NCBI GenBank assembly: GCA_016946835.1 | Contig: JACVTC010000199.1 | Coordinates: 45,001 to 75,000 of the forward strand | Length of the DNA stretch: 30,000 nt | Source of the DNA: Neocallimastix lanati (nom. inval.) | Taxonomy: Eukaryota; Neocallimastigomycota; Neocallimastigomycetes; Neocallimastigales; Neocallimastigaceae | Direction: 5' to 3' | Position numbers and translations under genes: made by a program | Shown: positions 18,159 to 30,000 of the stretch, in pieces | Position numbering within the stretch: the first letter of the stretch is position 1 | How the letters are laid out: every line of letters begins with the position of its first letter | Notes under the pieces: model-generated | What the model saw: the letters and a program-made list of their open reading frames with translations, nothing else | The model's database searches: none | What the model was told of the DNA's origin: nothing

Positions 18159-18460
18159 CATACTCATTGATTTTAATAATACTACAATAATTAACAATAA
18201 TAATAATAATAGTAATAATAACAATAATATTTTTTTTTTTATTTTTTTATTTTTTTTTTTTATTTTTTTTATTTTTTTTTTTTTTTTTTTTTTTTATTTT
18301 TTTTATTTTTTTTTTTTTTTTTTTTATTTTTTTCATTTTATTTTTAATTAAAAAAAAAATCAGAAAAAAAATATTATTAATATATTTTATTTTTTAATTA
18401 AAAAATAAAAAAGAAATTATAAAATATAATAAATAATAAATATAATAAATATAATAATAC

Positions 18461-18491
<31 letters not shown>

Positions 18492-18846
18492 TAAAAAATA
18501 ATAATAATATTTATAAAAAAAATAATTATCGATAAATATATATGTATATATATATATATAATTTTATTTTTCTTTATATACTAAAGCAACCTTAATTTCC
18601 ATTAATTGAAACCTAAAAAAAAAAAAAAAAAAAAAAAAAAAATAATAATAATAATAATAATAAAATAAAATAAAATAAAGATAAAATAAATTATTATTAA
18701 TAATTATGAAAAATATTTAATTAAAATATTGTTTTTCTTAAACATATACATAAAATAATAATAATAATAATAATAATAATAATTCTTTATTTTATTTTTA
18801 TTTAATATTATTATAAATTTAATTTTTTTTTTTTTTTTTTTTTTTC
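17791..18846. other. Convergent intergenic region with long T/pyrimidine tracts
   Basis: Lies between the 3' ends of the Chs5-like gene (+) and IWS1 (-). It holds AAAATT repeats (17788-17812), a pyrimidine tract with CTCTTTT units at 18079-18158, a second T-rich tract at 18231-18346, an ATT microsatellite at 18464-18490 and an A-tract near 18616-18641. No gene is seen. Confidence 0.8.
18079..18346. repeat. Poly-T/pyrimidine tracts
   Basis: Two T-rich blocks (18079-18158 and 18231-18346) flank a short (AAT)n segment. The first carries C interruptions and the second carries A interruptions. As read from the minus strand they are poly-purine blocks downstream of the IWS1 stop. Confidence 0.9.
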
Positions 18847-19177
18847 TTATTTTACCTTTGATCTTGTCTTAACATTTCTTCTTTGGAATTTACTCTTAAT
18901 TTGCTTTAATCTATCAGGTTGCTAATAAATAAATAAATAAAATAATTTTAATAATTTAATTAAAAAAAAAAAATGAATTATATATACATATACATATACA
19001 TAAATATATGTATATTTAGTTCGCTTTTTTTTTTTTTTTTTTTAACTTACTCTATTCTTTTCAACATTCATGATACTAGATTTTGGAGCAAACTTATAGT
19101 TTGAAGCAACAGCTTGTGGAATTCTTGCTCTGTAACGAGTATCTTCTTCATCAGTCCTTTAAAAATGAAAAAAATGG

Positions 19178-19213
<36 letters not shown>

Positions 19214-19217
19214 ATAA

Positions 19218-19260
<43 letters not shown>

Positions 19261-19542
19261 TAAAATTAGTAAAATAAAATATGTATTAATATAAATTGAA
19301 ATTACAATCATATTATAAAATATAATATTTTTTTTTTATTGTAGTATTATATAATTATAATTTATTATTTATTATTTACTTTTGATTTTGTTCAAGAAGT
19401 TCAAGTTTGACAGATTTAGCCGATACAACAGTTTTTTGAGGATGATTTTTATTACTAATAATAATAATATAAATAGATAATATATATAATAGTATTATTT
19501 TATAATTAATGGTATTTATTATTAATTAATATTAATATTAAT

Positions 19543-19575
<33 letters not shown>

Positions 19576-20110
19576 TTTATTAATAAATTTTATTAATTTT
19601 AGTTTTCATATAATATTTACTTTTCATTTGGATCATAATCTACAATATTAAGTTGTTTAGTTCTATAGTTATCACTTCTGTTAAGAATTGGTCTTGACCA
19701 TTTTGCTATTTTTAAAAACAAGCATAAAATATTAATAAATAATTAAAATTTTATAAATTAATTATAAATAATAAAAATTAAATAAATTAAATAATAATAA
19801 TACTTAGTATTATTATTTTATAATTATTTAGATATATATATATATTTAATGTCTTACTCATTAAATTATTTGCAGCTCTCTTAATTTCAGGTATAACTCT
19901 TGAACATTTTATATAAAATGGTAATACTCTTCCAATACCACTAACAGTTAAACTATTTTTTAAAAATATAAAAAAAAAAATTGTTATTATAATTATTATT
20001 ATTATAATTATTTTTTAATTTATTTTTCAATATTTATTTGATATTTATACTATTTTCCTATATAATAATATAATTATTATTATAAATTATTATAATAAAT
20101 ATATATATAC

Positions 20111-20141
<31 letters not shown>

Positions 20142-20528
20142 AAAATTCTTACTCTTGAGTTGATACTGGCATCTATATTTCATTATTTTAATATTAATTA
20201 TAATAATATATATATTATATATACATATTGAATATATTAATTATAAAATTTAAATCATATATTTCATTAAAAAAAAAAAAAATTATTATGTATTAATATT
20301 TCAAAATTTATTATTATTATTTTTATTTTCACCTACTTTATCCAACATTCTAAACATTTCTCTTTGAATATCAAGGGATGGTAATGAACCATCTGGTAAT
20401 GGTTCAAGCCACGCCTTCATACCTTTTAATATATCATTTTGTAATAATTGTTCATGTAAATGTGACCTTCATTATTTTATTTAATTTTATATTATTTCAT
20501 TGTATATATAAATTGTTTATAAATATTG

Positions 20529-20574
<46 letters not shown>

Positions 20575-20619
20575 ATTAATATAAATTTCATGAATTAAAT
20601 CAATTAAATAGATTACATT

Positions 20620-20661
<42 letters not shown>

Positions 20662-21294
20662 TTATATTTATATTCATATTTATATTATTTTTACTTTTCT
20701 AATTCCGATATAACTGATGGAAGTAATCTTAATTTAGCAATAGCGGGTTGTTTATTACTATTAAATTTAATATCTTGAATGGCAGCATCTTCCATCTTTT
20801 CTCTCATCTTTAATATAATAATAATTATTCAAAAAAATTAAAATAAATATAGATTATATATAAACATATTTATGTATTATTATTTTTTTTCCTATTCTCA
20901 TTTTATTTAATTATTATATTTAAATAAAACAAGTATGAAAATAATAATAATAATAATAATATACTTACTCTTATAATTTTTTCATCTAATTCCTGTTTAA
21001 AAAATAAAATAAAAAAAATAATAATAATAATAATAAGATTGTTTAATATATATCCTAAAAGCATATTAAATTTTTAATTCTATTAAATTTATATTTTTTT
21101 GAAATATATATATAAGTATATTAAAAAAAAAAAATTACCGCATCCATTCCATCGTATTTCTTTTGTCTATGAGGTTTCAAAGCATTTAAGGCTTCATCAA
21201 AATCTTTTCTAGCTTCCTCAATACGAGCTAATTATTAAAATTCAATATGTATTATTTTTTATTATATTTTATTATTTTTTTTTTATGTAAAGAT

Positions 21295-21389
<95 letters not shown>

Positions 21390-21437
21390 TGTTAATTCTT
21401 TATGATGAATAAAATCTACTATGAAATTTATATTTAT

Positions 21438-21483
<46 letters not shown>

Positions 21484-22466
21484 TGTTAAATCATAAGTAT
21501 TGCAAAATTTATTTACCTTCTTTTGAATTTGGATCTAATTGTCTATCTATTTCTTCATCGTCTATTTCATCTTCAGTCTTTCTTTTCTTTTGTTTATCAT
21601 CACTTATTTAAATTTCATTATATTATTTTGCATATATATGCATATTTATATTAATAATAATATTAATAATAATATTAATAATAATTCAAATTTGTATATA
21701 TATTGTATAAGAAATTATTTTATAAATTATAAATACTAGAATTAAATTTCCGAATTTTTTTCTTGGAAATTATAAATTTAATTGAAACATAAAACATTAT
21801 ATATATATATATAAACTTGGATATTAACTCATCAAAACTTCCTTTTCTTTTTATTTTTGGCAATACTCTATCATTATGTTCTTCTTCATATTCTTGGTCC
21901 TCATCTTTATTTTTTTATTTTAATTTTGATAATAAATTGTAACATTATATAAATATATAAAAAGGTTTTATTATTTAATATAATTGATATTATTTAATTC
22001 TTTAATTATATTAATTTAATAAAAAAAACAAAAAAAAAAAAAAAAAAGAAAAGAAAAAAAAAAAATCATGCAACAATAAAATACCATCTGAAATATCAAT
22101 ATTTGGAATTTCATCGTCTTTTCCAAAAAATTCTTCAAGGGCTTGCTATATTATAAGTAAAATACATACAAATTTTGTATTATACATTAATTTATAAAAT
22201 ATTTATATAATATAATATGTATATTATTTAAGATAAAATTAATATAATAATAGTAATAATAATAATAAATAGATCCCGTATATAATATTTATAAAAAAAA
22301 TAATAAAATATTAATGAACATGTACGTGTATTGAAATGTTTTAAATTTATTTTTTATTTTTTATTTTTTTATTAATTATACATTGAATATATATCTTAAA
22401 AATAAATCAATATATCAATAATACCTCTTGATTTTGAGTTTGGTTATAATCTTCTGTATCAGACAT
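18847..22466 (-). CDS. IWS1: IWS1/Spn1 transcription elongation factor
   Basis: Fourteen exons, listed 5' to 3' on the minus strand: 22466-22425, 22145-22085, 21904-21829, 21602-21517, 21227-21139, 20992-20969, 20807-20695, 20466-20337, 20172-20153, 19952-19858, 19705-19621, 19454-19380, 19156-19051, 18921-18847. The total of 1077 nt encodes 358 residues and TAA. Residues 1 to about 90 are acidic and disordered. Residues about 140-262 form the TFIIS N-terminal-like helical domain of IWS1 (KQPAIAKLRLLPSVI, MKAWLEPLPDGSLPSLDIQR, VSGIGRVLPFY, TKWSRPIL). The tail is basic (FQRRNVKTRSKVK). IWS1 binds Spt6 and RNA polymerase II in the nucleus during elongation, and couples to mRNA processing and chromatin. 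Length is close to yeast Spn1 (about 410). Exons of 24 nt (8 codons) and 20 nt make it unusually fragmented. One donor is GTTAAT. Confidence 0.94.
21294..21389. repeat. (AAT)n microsatellite in an IWS1 intron
   Basis: About 31 pure AAT units (TTA/ATT on the transcribed strand) between the exons 21517-21602 and 21139-21227. The same intron also carries a long A-tract at 21441-21480. Confidence 0.95.
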
Positions 22467-22939
22467 TTCTTGAAATTATCGTTAGTAATATAAAATAAAA
22501 TTTTTAATATAACATTATTATGAAAATAAATATAAATTTTTTAATAATGATAATAATAAAAATAGAATTTTTTTTTTTTTTTTTTTGTTTGTTTGTTTAT
22601 TCCGTTTATTAATTGTTTATTTGATTTTAAAATCCTTCTTTTATCATTATTATTATTAACTTTGATTCAGTGTCAGTTAAATTTTTCTGTGTAGTATCAA
22701 TTTAAAATTTAATTAAATATTTGAATTGATATTAATTTTGCTTTTCTCTCAAGAAAAAAAATAATAATTTCCTTTTTTTTTTTGTTGTTGTTTTTTTTAT
22801 AATAACAGTTATTAATACTATTTGATGAAATCTTAAAAAAAAATAATAATAATAAAGGTTTATACCGAATATATATATTTGATATATATAAATTATTTTA
22901 TTATAATTTCATTTCATTTTTATTTATTTCATTTTAAAG

Positions 22940-22984
<45 letters not shown>

Positions 22985-23030
22985 TATTATAATTTTTATT
23001 TTTATTTTTTTTTTTTTTTTTTTTATTTTA

Positions 23031-23067
<37 letters not shown>

Positions 23068-23555
23068 GTACTTTTAAATAATCTTTTTCTTTTTGCTTAC
23101 TCCTTGATAAAGTGAGTGATGTTTAAGAAATAGAAAATAAAAAAAAAAAAAAAAAGGAATTGAAAGCTTATTTTTATGATTAATTTAATTTTTTTTTTAT
23201 TAATTCCATTAAACTTTAAACTTATAAATAAAAAAATAATAATAAAAAAAAATAATTATTAATGATTTTATTAAATTATATATATATTATATATTTATAT
23301 AATATATATATATTTATTTATATTTATATTTATATATTTTTAAATTATAATGATTTATAAATATAATAAACTATAAATTTATATTTATATTTAAATATTT
23401 CTTTTAATTTTTTATTTATTATAGATATTTTACCATCCATTTACTTTTATATTTTTTAAATATTATGATATAATATTTAAATTAGTTTCACTATTTAAAA
23501 TATTAAGATATATATTTATTTATTTCATTTCAATTTTATAGAATTTATTTAAAAG
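22467..23555. other. IWS1 upstream region; no gene seen
   Basis: This holds the 5' flank of IWS1 on the minus strand. Contents include T-runs at 22569-22586 and 23006-23042, an ATT tract at 22942-22980 and an A-run at 23044-23067. The less AT-rich segments at 22600-22700 and 22740-22860 may contain the promoter and 5' UTR, but no specific element can be named. Confidence 0.55.
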
Positions 23556-24043
23556 TGTAGAGGTTGTATTGTGTATTGGCCCAAAGAGTGGCTAAAGATG
23601 AAATTATTAGGTTAAAGACTTTAATTATTTAAGGTTCCATCATATAATGGAAAGATGGAACTTTTATAAGAAATTTTTTTTTTTTTTTTAGACTAGGAAG
23701 AGAATACACTTCCAGTGCTTTATTAAATAGATGAATATATTTTTATGTATTACAGTTATAAAAAAAATCATATAATTTAAAGATAAAAATAAAATGGATA
23801 TAAAAGATTAAGTAAAATAAAAAATAATAAAAATAATACTAAAACAAAAAAAAAAAAAAAAAAAATTCAGTGTGATATTATACCATGTGTAATAAAATGA
23901 TCACCATAAAAATCTAAAATAATAAAACAAAGAAGTAACATCTTTAAAATAGGAATTGTAGTATCCACTAAACTCTCCCCTGAACCGCGAGAAAAATCAT
24001 CAAAAGTTAAATTACTTATTATAGATTCTGTGTTAGGAACGGT
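23556..24043 (-). mobile_element. Candidate LTR-retrotransposon relic (3' LTR plus end of internal region)
   Basis: On the minus strand, a polypurine tract AGGGGAGAG (23981-23973) is followed at once by TTTAGTGGATACTACA, and a 417-bp block ends in CAACCTCTACA at 23556. The ends would form a TGTAG/CTACA inverted repeat if the second base of TTTAG was once G. Inside are a TATA-like TTATAAAAG near 23667-23659 and a hairpin at 23631-23664. Upstream of the tract the minus frame reads NTESIISNLTF then DDFSRGSGES, plausibly the last residues of a Pol protein overlapping the polypurine tract. Base composition is clearly less AT-rich than the flanks. No second LTR or further Pol sequence is seen, so the element would be truncated. 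The LTR class is inferred; a short unknown coding remnant is the alternative. Confidence 0.42.
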
Positions 24044-24755
24044 TATATATATATTATGTATATATATATTAATTTAATTAAAATAAAAACGATCCAAATG
24101 AGTTTATTAATATTTTTATAAAAATCAAAAAAATTTTTTTTTTGTCTTTTTAATGGAATGTCCAAATCTAAAAGAGAAATGAAAATATTGAAAAGAATTA
24201 ATATAATCAACACAAACATTATTCATTTTATTCATTTAATTAATTATTTATTTTATTTCTATTTTTTACTTTTATTTCTTTTTAATATTTTATTTCTATT
24301 TTTTTTATATTTAAAATTTATTAAAATTTTTATTTTTTTATTTTTATTTTTATTTTTTTTATTAATAAATTTTATTATAAATATTATTTTTATTATTAAA
24401 TATATATATAGAATAATCTATGTTTTTTTAATTTTTTTTTTTTTTTTTTTTATTTTTTATTTTTTTATTTTTATTATTATTATTTTTTATTATTATTATT
24501 ATAAAGGATTAATTTTTTATAAATTGTTTTCTATTAAATAATTAATTTTTTTTTTTTTTCTACTATAATACTATAAAAAAAATTTATGATATGTATTGTT
24601 CTATTTATATAATTAAATATAAAATAACAAAAAATATATATATATATATTTATATATATTTTGATTTTTTTTAAAAAAATATTTATAATATATTTATCAT
24701 GTATATATATATAGAAAAAAAAATTTTTTTTTTTTTTTAAATAGTTAAAGTGCTT

Positions 24756-24787
<32 letters not shown>

Positions 24788-24811
24788 TCAATAAAAATTA
24801 AAATTTAATTT
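24044..24811. other. 3' flank of the ARM-repeat gene; no gene seen
   Basis: A/T-rich sequence with T-runs and TA dinucleotide repeats near 24755-24779. A frame from 24158 is almost entirely Phe/Leu/Ile from T-rich DNA and is not a gene. Confidence 0.6.
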
Positions 24812-27114
24812 TTATGCTTGATTCACTTCTTTCTTTGATTTTACAGCTTCCAATTGTTTTTCGTACCACCACTGTTGAGCAGTATCTGAATTAACATAAT
24901 AGAAGATACGTTTATTAAATAATAAATCTTTTTGAGCACATTCCTTACTACACATATATACTAAGCTACAATCCTTCTTACGATTGATAGAGTATAATCT
25001 TACTCCACTTTCAAAACAAACTTTTCCACAAATACAACAATATTCCCGTGAAAGAAGATAATCTTGCACTCTACTAGAGATGGGTAATGAATTAATATAA
25101 TTCAATTCATTTTGTTTCCATTCATCAGTTTTCTGTTGAAGACGAAGAGGATTTTCCTTAATATGATCTTTTAGGGATTGATCAGAATCCATAGCATCTT
25201 CAAATATTTCATCATGATTATCATCATTTTCTTCATCTTCTTCATCCTCTTCTTCATTACCATCCCCATCTTCCTCATTAATATGAGCACCATCCATTTC
25301 CATATCACTAGCGTTCTCTTCGTTATGATTATTTTCATTATGATCTTGATTTACTTCATTTTCATGATTATCCTCCTCTATTATAGGATCATCATTTATA
25401 TTTATTTCTTCTATTTCAATTTGAATACTTTCTTCATTATTATTAGCATTACTATCATTATTAACATTATTAGTATTTAATGAAGAACTTGAATTATTAT
25501 ATATTGAATTATTATGATGAGTTTCTTCCTCTTCATTAATTCCAAAACTATTTGTACTATTATTATTATTAGAAGATAAAGATGAAAGATTAGTGGATGA
25601 AGAAGATAGTGAATTATTTAGGTAAGGATGATTATTATTAATAGTATTATTAGAATTATTGCTGATATTATTATTATTATTATTATTATTAGTAGTAGTA
25701 GTAGTAGTAGTAGTAGTACGATTAATATTTGTTTCTACATGTTCTTCATTTCCAATTTCTTCTAACTGTACTTCAACATCAATCATATTCATTTCTTCTT
25801 CATGATCCACATCTTCCACCACTAGTTCACCATGATGATTTTGATTTATCGTATTATTATTTATAGTAGATTGATTATTATTATTATTATTATTATGATG
25901 ATGATGATGATGATAAAGGTTAGTATTATTTATATCTGAAAGAGATTCTGATCTTGAAACTGAGCTTGAATCTTGTCTACTTTTATTATTAAGACTAGAG
26001 CAAGAAGGTGTATCAATAAGGGTTTTTTGAGAATCACAATTCTTTAAATATGCTTTATAGGCATTTTGGGTATATTTATTGATGATTTTTCTAGAACATA
26101 TTTCCATTAATGAAGGTACTCCACTTGGTTTCATATATATTGATTTTGTTTCAGAATCTAATAATTATATATTATTAAATATAAGTAATATATAATATAT
26201 AATATATATATAACAATATTAAAAATACTTACTTTCATTATTATTTGAAAACCTTGCAAAGACATAGTATAAAACAAGCCATAAATCATTACAATTAGCA
26301 ACTTTTTTAGAAGCTAAATATATGTAGTGGAGACAACCCTTTTTGATAATCATTTCTTTACATTGTTCTAATTTTTTTTTATTATTATTGTTATTATAAT
26401 TTTTTTTTATTAAAGGAAAAAAAAATTTTATATAATTTAAAAAAAAAATATTAATAATAATTATATATTTAATAGTATATATTATAAAAAATAATAATAA
26501 TAATAATAATAATAATGTAGTTTTAATAATTATATAAACATTTATAATATTTATTTAATTATTTATTTTAATTATTATTTAAAAAAAAAAAAAAAACTTA
26601 CTATTATCAGAAGCATTTAATAATGCCACCGAACCAAATAATTGTAATAATAATTCTTTAGAGAAGGAATGGAATGAATTATCTTTGTATTTTGAATAGA
26701 ATAACGACTCAGAAGAGGAATCAATATCCAGTGTAATACTGACATCAATATTTTCATTTTCATCCATAGAATCCATTATATCATTCCTTTCACCATCTGA
26801 ACCAGATTCTTTATTAATTATTTAATATTAATAGGAATTTGATTTTTTTTTTTTATTTAAAAAAAATATATATATATTTACATTTAAATATAAAAAAAAA
26901 ATACATACAAATATATATATATAGATAAAATGAAAATTGTCATTTTAGTATAATTATAACAAATCAATAAAATTATAATATTAATATTAAATAAAATTAA
27001 TAGAATGATCATCAATAATATTCATACTTTTTTTCTTTAGTAATGAAAAGTCAAATCTCATTACATTTAATATAATATCTATTCCATCCAATTCTAAAAA
27101 TTCTTTTCTATGAT

Positions 27115-27145
<31 letters not shown>

Positions 27146-28615
27146 TTATATTTATGATATAATATAAAAAAAAAAAAAAAGTTTTAAAAAATTAATTTTT
27201 CATATACCTATAGAATAAATGATCATATATGAACACAATTATTTAATTTATAAATAGTAATAAAAAATAATTTTTTTTTTATAATTTAAACTAAGCATTT
27301 TGATTATATATAAATAAATAGATTTACCATTATTCATTATGATAGATTCAAGAGCAAAACAAGCTATAGAAAAAAATATATTCGGAAAAAAAAATTAAAA
27401 ATAAAAAAAAAAAAAAGTTATTTAAAAAATACATTAAAAAATAATTTTAAATAAAAATACAAACACAAAAAAATAAAAAAAAAAAATTTTTTTTTTTGAC
27501 TTTTTGTTTTATTTTAATCCATTTTGTATATTTATTTAGTTTTTTTTTTTAATTTACCTGTAGTTTGTAATGATATATAATAAGGGAAACGTTTCATGGC
27601 TGTTAATATTAATTCCACACCTTTATATTTTGATATAATTTCAGAATATGCCTCATCTTTTGTACTATCTATAAAAATTTAATGTTTAAAAAAAAATAAT
27701 AATAATGATAATCATTAGTGTTAATTTATAGATTATTATTTATTGTAATTATGATATATAATATTCATTTATTTTGAATTTTTATTTATAAAATACTATT
27801 ATTACTATTATTATTATTATTATTATTTATTTTTACCATGAATGCATAATAAATGGGATAAAGAAAAGAAGGCGGTAATTTGGAAAATTTGATGATCTTC
27901 AAACTTTTTTAACGCTTTTAATATTATTACTAATATCGTTCCTTTACATGAGGTCATTTTCATTCCTTAATATATATAGATTATAGAGTACATATATATA
28001 TATATAAATACATTTTATAATTATATAATAAACAATATTTAATAAAAATATTTAAATATTTAAATAAATTTATTTTTTTTAAAAAATTTCATAAAAAAAA
28101 ATAAATAAATAAAATAAAATAAAAAATAAAAATAAAAATAAAAATAACATCATAGAAAATTATTTTAAGCATTTAAATAAATTTAAATATAATATATATA
28201 CATGTATGAATATATATATTATTATTTTATATTTTTATATAATATTTATATTTTATATTTTTCTTTTATTTTAAATATATTATGTAATATACCTGAAAGT
28301 GCCATTAAACCCAAAGCATTACATGCAGATACCATAAGATCTACAGAATTTTGATGTTTTATTATGGATGTTTTAAGAACTTGAATAAATCTTTCCTTTT
28401 CCATTTCCTCTTTACCATATTTACATAGACTTGAAAGAGAATGGAAAGCTTGAATTTGTAAATCTGTTTTATCCATATGAGTAATCATTGCTCTAAGAAT
28501 ATATTCACAACCTCCATTTTCTACAATATGTTTTGCATTGGCATCTTTTTTTTTTTTTATAAAAAAGTAAAAAAATAAAAATTAAAATTATTTGAAAATA
28601 ATATTAACAAATTGA

Positions 28616-28646
<31 letters not shown>

Positions 28647-30000
28647 AATGCATAAATATATAAATATATATGTATATTGTATTTCATTTTAAATTAAAAA
28701 TTTTAAAAAAATAAAGATTAATAAAATTTCAATTATATTATTTAAAAATTTATAATTTATTATGATTAATTGTATCTATTATGATATATATATATGTATA
28801 ATTATTATTATTAATATCACTATTATTATTATTATTAAAATTTACCATGACAAGCTAAATTAGCTAAAGTAGCACAAATTTCTGCTTGAACATCGGAAGA
28901 AGTAATAAATTTATTCATATTTTCAAGAATTAAATTGATACAACCCTCTTCCAACATTTTTACTCTATTTGATGCTTTTATATATAAAATATTAGATTGA
29001 TTTAATATATTTATAAAAAAATAAAATAAAAAAAAAAAAAAATATTAAATTAATTATAATTAAATAGTTATAGCAAAATTTATATGAAAATATAAAAAAA
29101 AATTAGTAGGATTAAAATATAAAAAAAAATGCCGAGCCCTTTTTTCATATTTTTTTTATTTCATATAAATTTAAAATTATTTCAATTTTTTTTTCTTTTA
29201 TCATTTATTATTTCAATTTTTTTTTTTTTTTTATCATTTATGCCTTAAATTACTCAATATCGCAATGTTTTTTTTTTCATTTATGAATTAAATGATTCTA
29301 TATTATTATAAAGTTTTTTTTTTATTCCATTATAATTTTAAATATTATTTACTTATTGATGCTAAATTAGCCATAGAAGCAGAGCATTCAATTTGAATAT
29401 CAATGGAATCTCCAAACAATTTCATAATTTGTAATAATATGGTTATTCCTCTATTTTCCCCAATTAATTGAGAACTTATTTCTATATATAATAATATTAA
29501 TTTTATATATATATTATGTATATATGAAAAAAAAAGATTTATTTATATAAAAATTTAAATAATAAAAATAAAATAAAAAAATAAAAAAAAAAATTATTAT
29601 TAAACATTTAATATATTAATAACATTTTATATTAATATAATTATATAATTATAGTAACAAAAATAGTAAAATTATTATGATTATGATAATTTATTTGTAT
29701 TATTGTAATATTTTATTTTATTATTATATATTGCTTATTATTATTTTTTTTTTTAGTTTATTTTATAATTTGAAATATAATAAATTAAATATTTATAAAC
29801 ATTATAAAATTTTATATATATATATATGATTTTCAATTTTATATATATATTTTTATTTTTATTTTACCATAACGGGATAAAATTCTTATTAACTTTGTAA
29901 TCAATAATATTTTATTCTTTAATTTGGGAGAATAGTATTGAATAATTGAAGTTTTATTGGAAGGTAGAACTGGAATAGTATTAGCATAATTATTAGAATG
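24812..30000 (-). CDS. Armadillo-repeat protein with C-terminal cysteine cluster (5' part outside window)
   Basis: Exons, listed 5' to 3' on the minus strand: beyond 30000-29868, 29481-29353, 28974-28846, 28544-28293, 27965-27837, 27668-27558, 27363-27328, 27117-27028, 26808-26602, 26367-26233, 26157-24812. This gives 898 residues and TGA-free reading to TAA. All ten introns are phase 1. The first half has ARM-type helices (IQIECSASMANLAS, VQAEICATLANLAC, LMVSACNALGLMAL, LQIQAFHSLSSLC). The last exon encodes GVPSLMEICSRKIINK, then some 300 residues of Asn/Thr/His/acidic low complexity. It ends with LPISSRVQDYLLS and a CxxC...CxxxC cluster (CCICGKVC near 25025-25045, CSKEC near 24940-24952), probably zinc-binding. 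That end resembles the module closing some LRR proteins (LRRC58/LRRC28 type). ARM proteins are scaffolds for protein contacts; the partner here is unknown. Confidence 0.88.

Noticed and set aside
17684-18224. Frames over the convergent intergenic tracts
   Set aside because: They read homopolymers and A/T repeats, partly overlapping the end of the Chs5-like exon in another frame.
23556-23735. tRNA, snRNA or snoRNA gene in the GC-richer island
   Set aside because: No cloverleaf, no recognisable U1-U6 segments and no proper C/D box pair could be found; the LTR-like layout explains more.
24158-24541. 127-codon plus-strand frame rich in Phe, Leu and Ile
   Set aside because: The composition is exactly what T-rich low-complexity DNA gives; there is no domain and it lies in a 3' flank.

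Overview
The window is eukaryotic nuclear DNA of extreme AT content, with homopolymer runs, ATT/AAT microsatellites and short GT-AG introns. Exons show as GC-richer islands. Five protein genes can be followed exon by exon in consistent frame, using 36 internal introns. The best-fitting source is an anaerobic gut fungus (Neocallimastigomycota). Three things suggest this: the extreme AT and simple-repeat content, the high intron density (14 exons in a 358-residue IWS1), and a Chs5-like FN3-BRCT protein, a family best known from fungal exomer. A dictyostelid amoeba is the main alternative; its AT-rich genome and poly-Asn tracts look similar, but its genes usually carry few introns. I put the fungal reading at about 0.7.

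Layout. 68-5069 (+): the 3' part of an SPX-EXS phosphate transporter (XPR1/SYG1 family) with an unusually long disordered cytosolic tail. 5070-12186: about 7 kb without a recognisable gene, holding diverged duplicated blocks, tandem duplications, a perfect inverted repeat and microsatellites. 12187-14620 (+): an unrecognised, mostly disordered protein with a weak three-copy motif. 15800-17790 (+): a short Chs5-like protein in four exons. 17791-18846: the convergent intergenic region, mainly poly-T/pyrimidine tracts. 18847-22466 (-): IWS1/Spn1, a transcription elongation factor, in 14 exons including two of 20 and 24 nt. 22467-24811: intergenic, with a candidate LTR-retrotransposon relic (a 417-bp LTR-like block beside a polypurine tract). 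24812-30000 (-): the 3' part of an armadillo-repeat protein whose introns are all phase 1 and whose repeats often match single 129-nt exons. It ends in a cysteine cluster like the C-terminal modules of some leucine-rich-repeat proteins.

The genes do not form a pathway: phosphate transport, Golgi trafficking, transcription elongation and an ARM scaffold simply sit side by side. No tRNA, rRNA or CRISPR was seen. All exon joins were read by eye from splice signals, frame continuity and family resemblance; no transcript evidence was available. The points most worth following are the noncoding duplicated blocks, the LTR relic, the three-copy motif protein and the exon-modular ARM protein.
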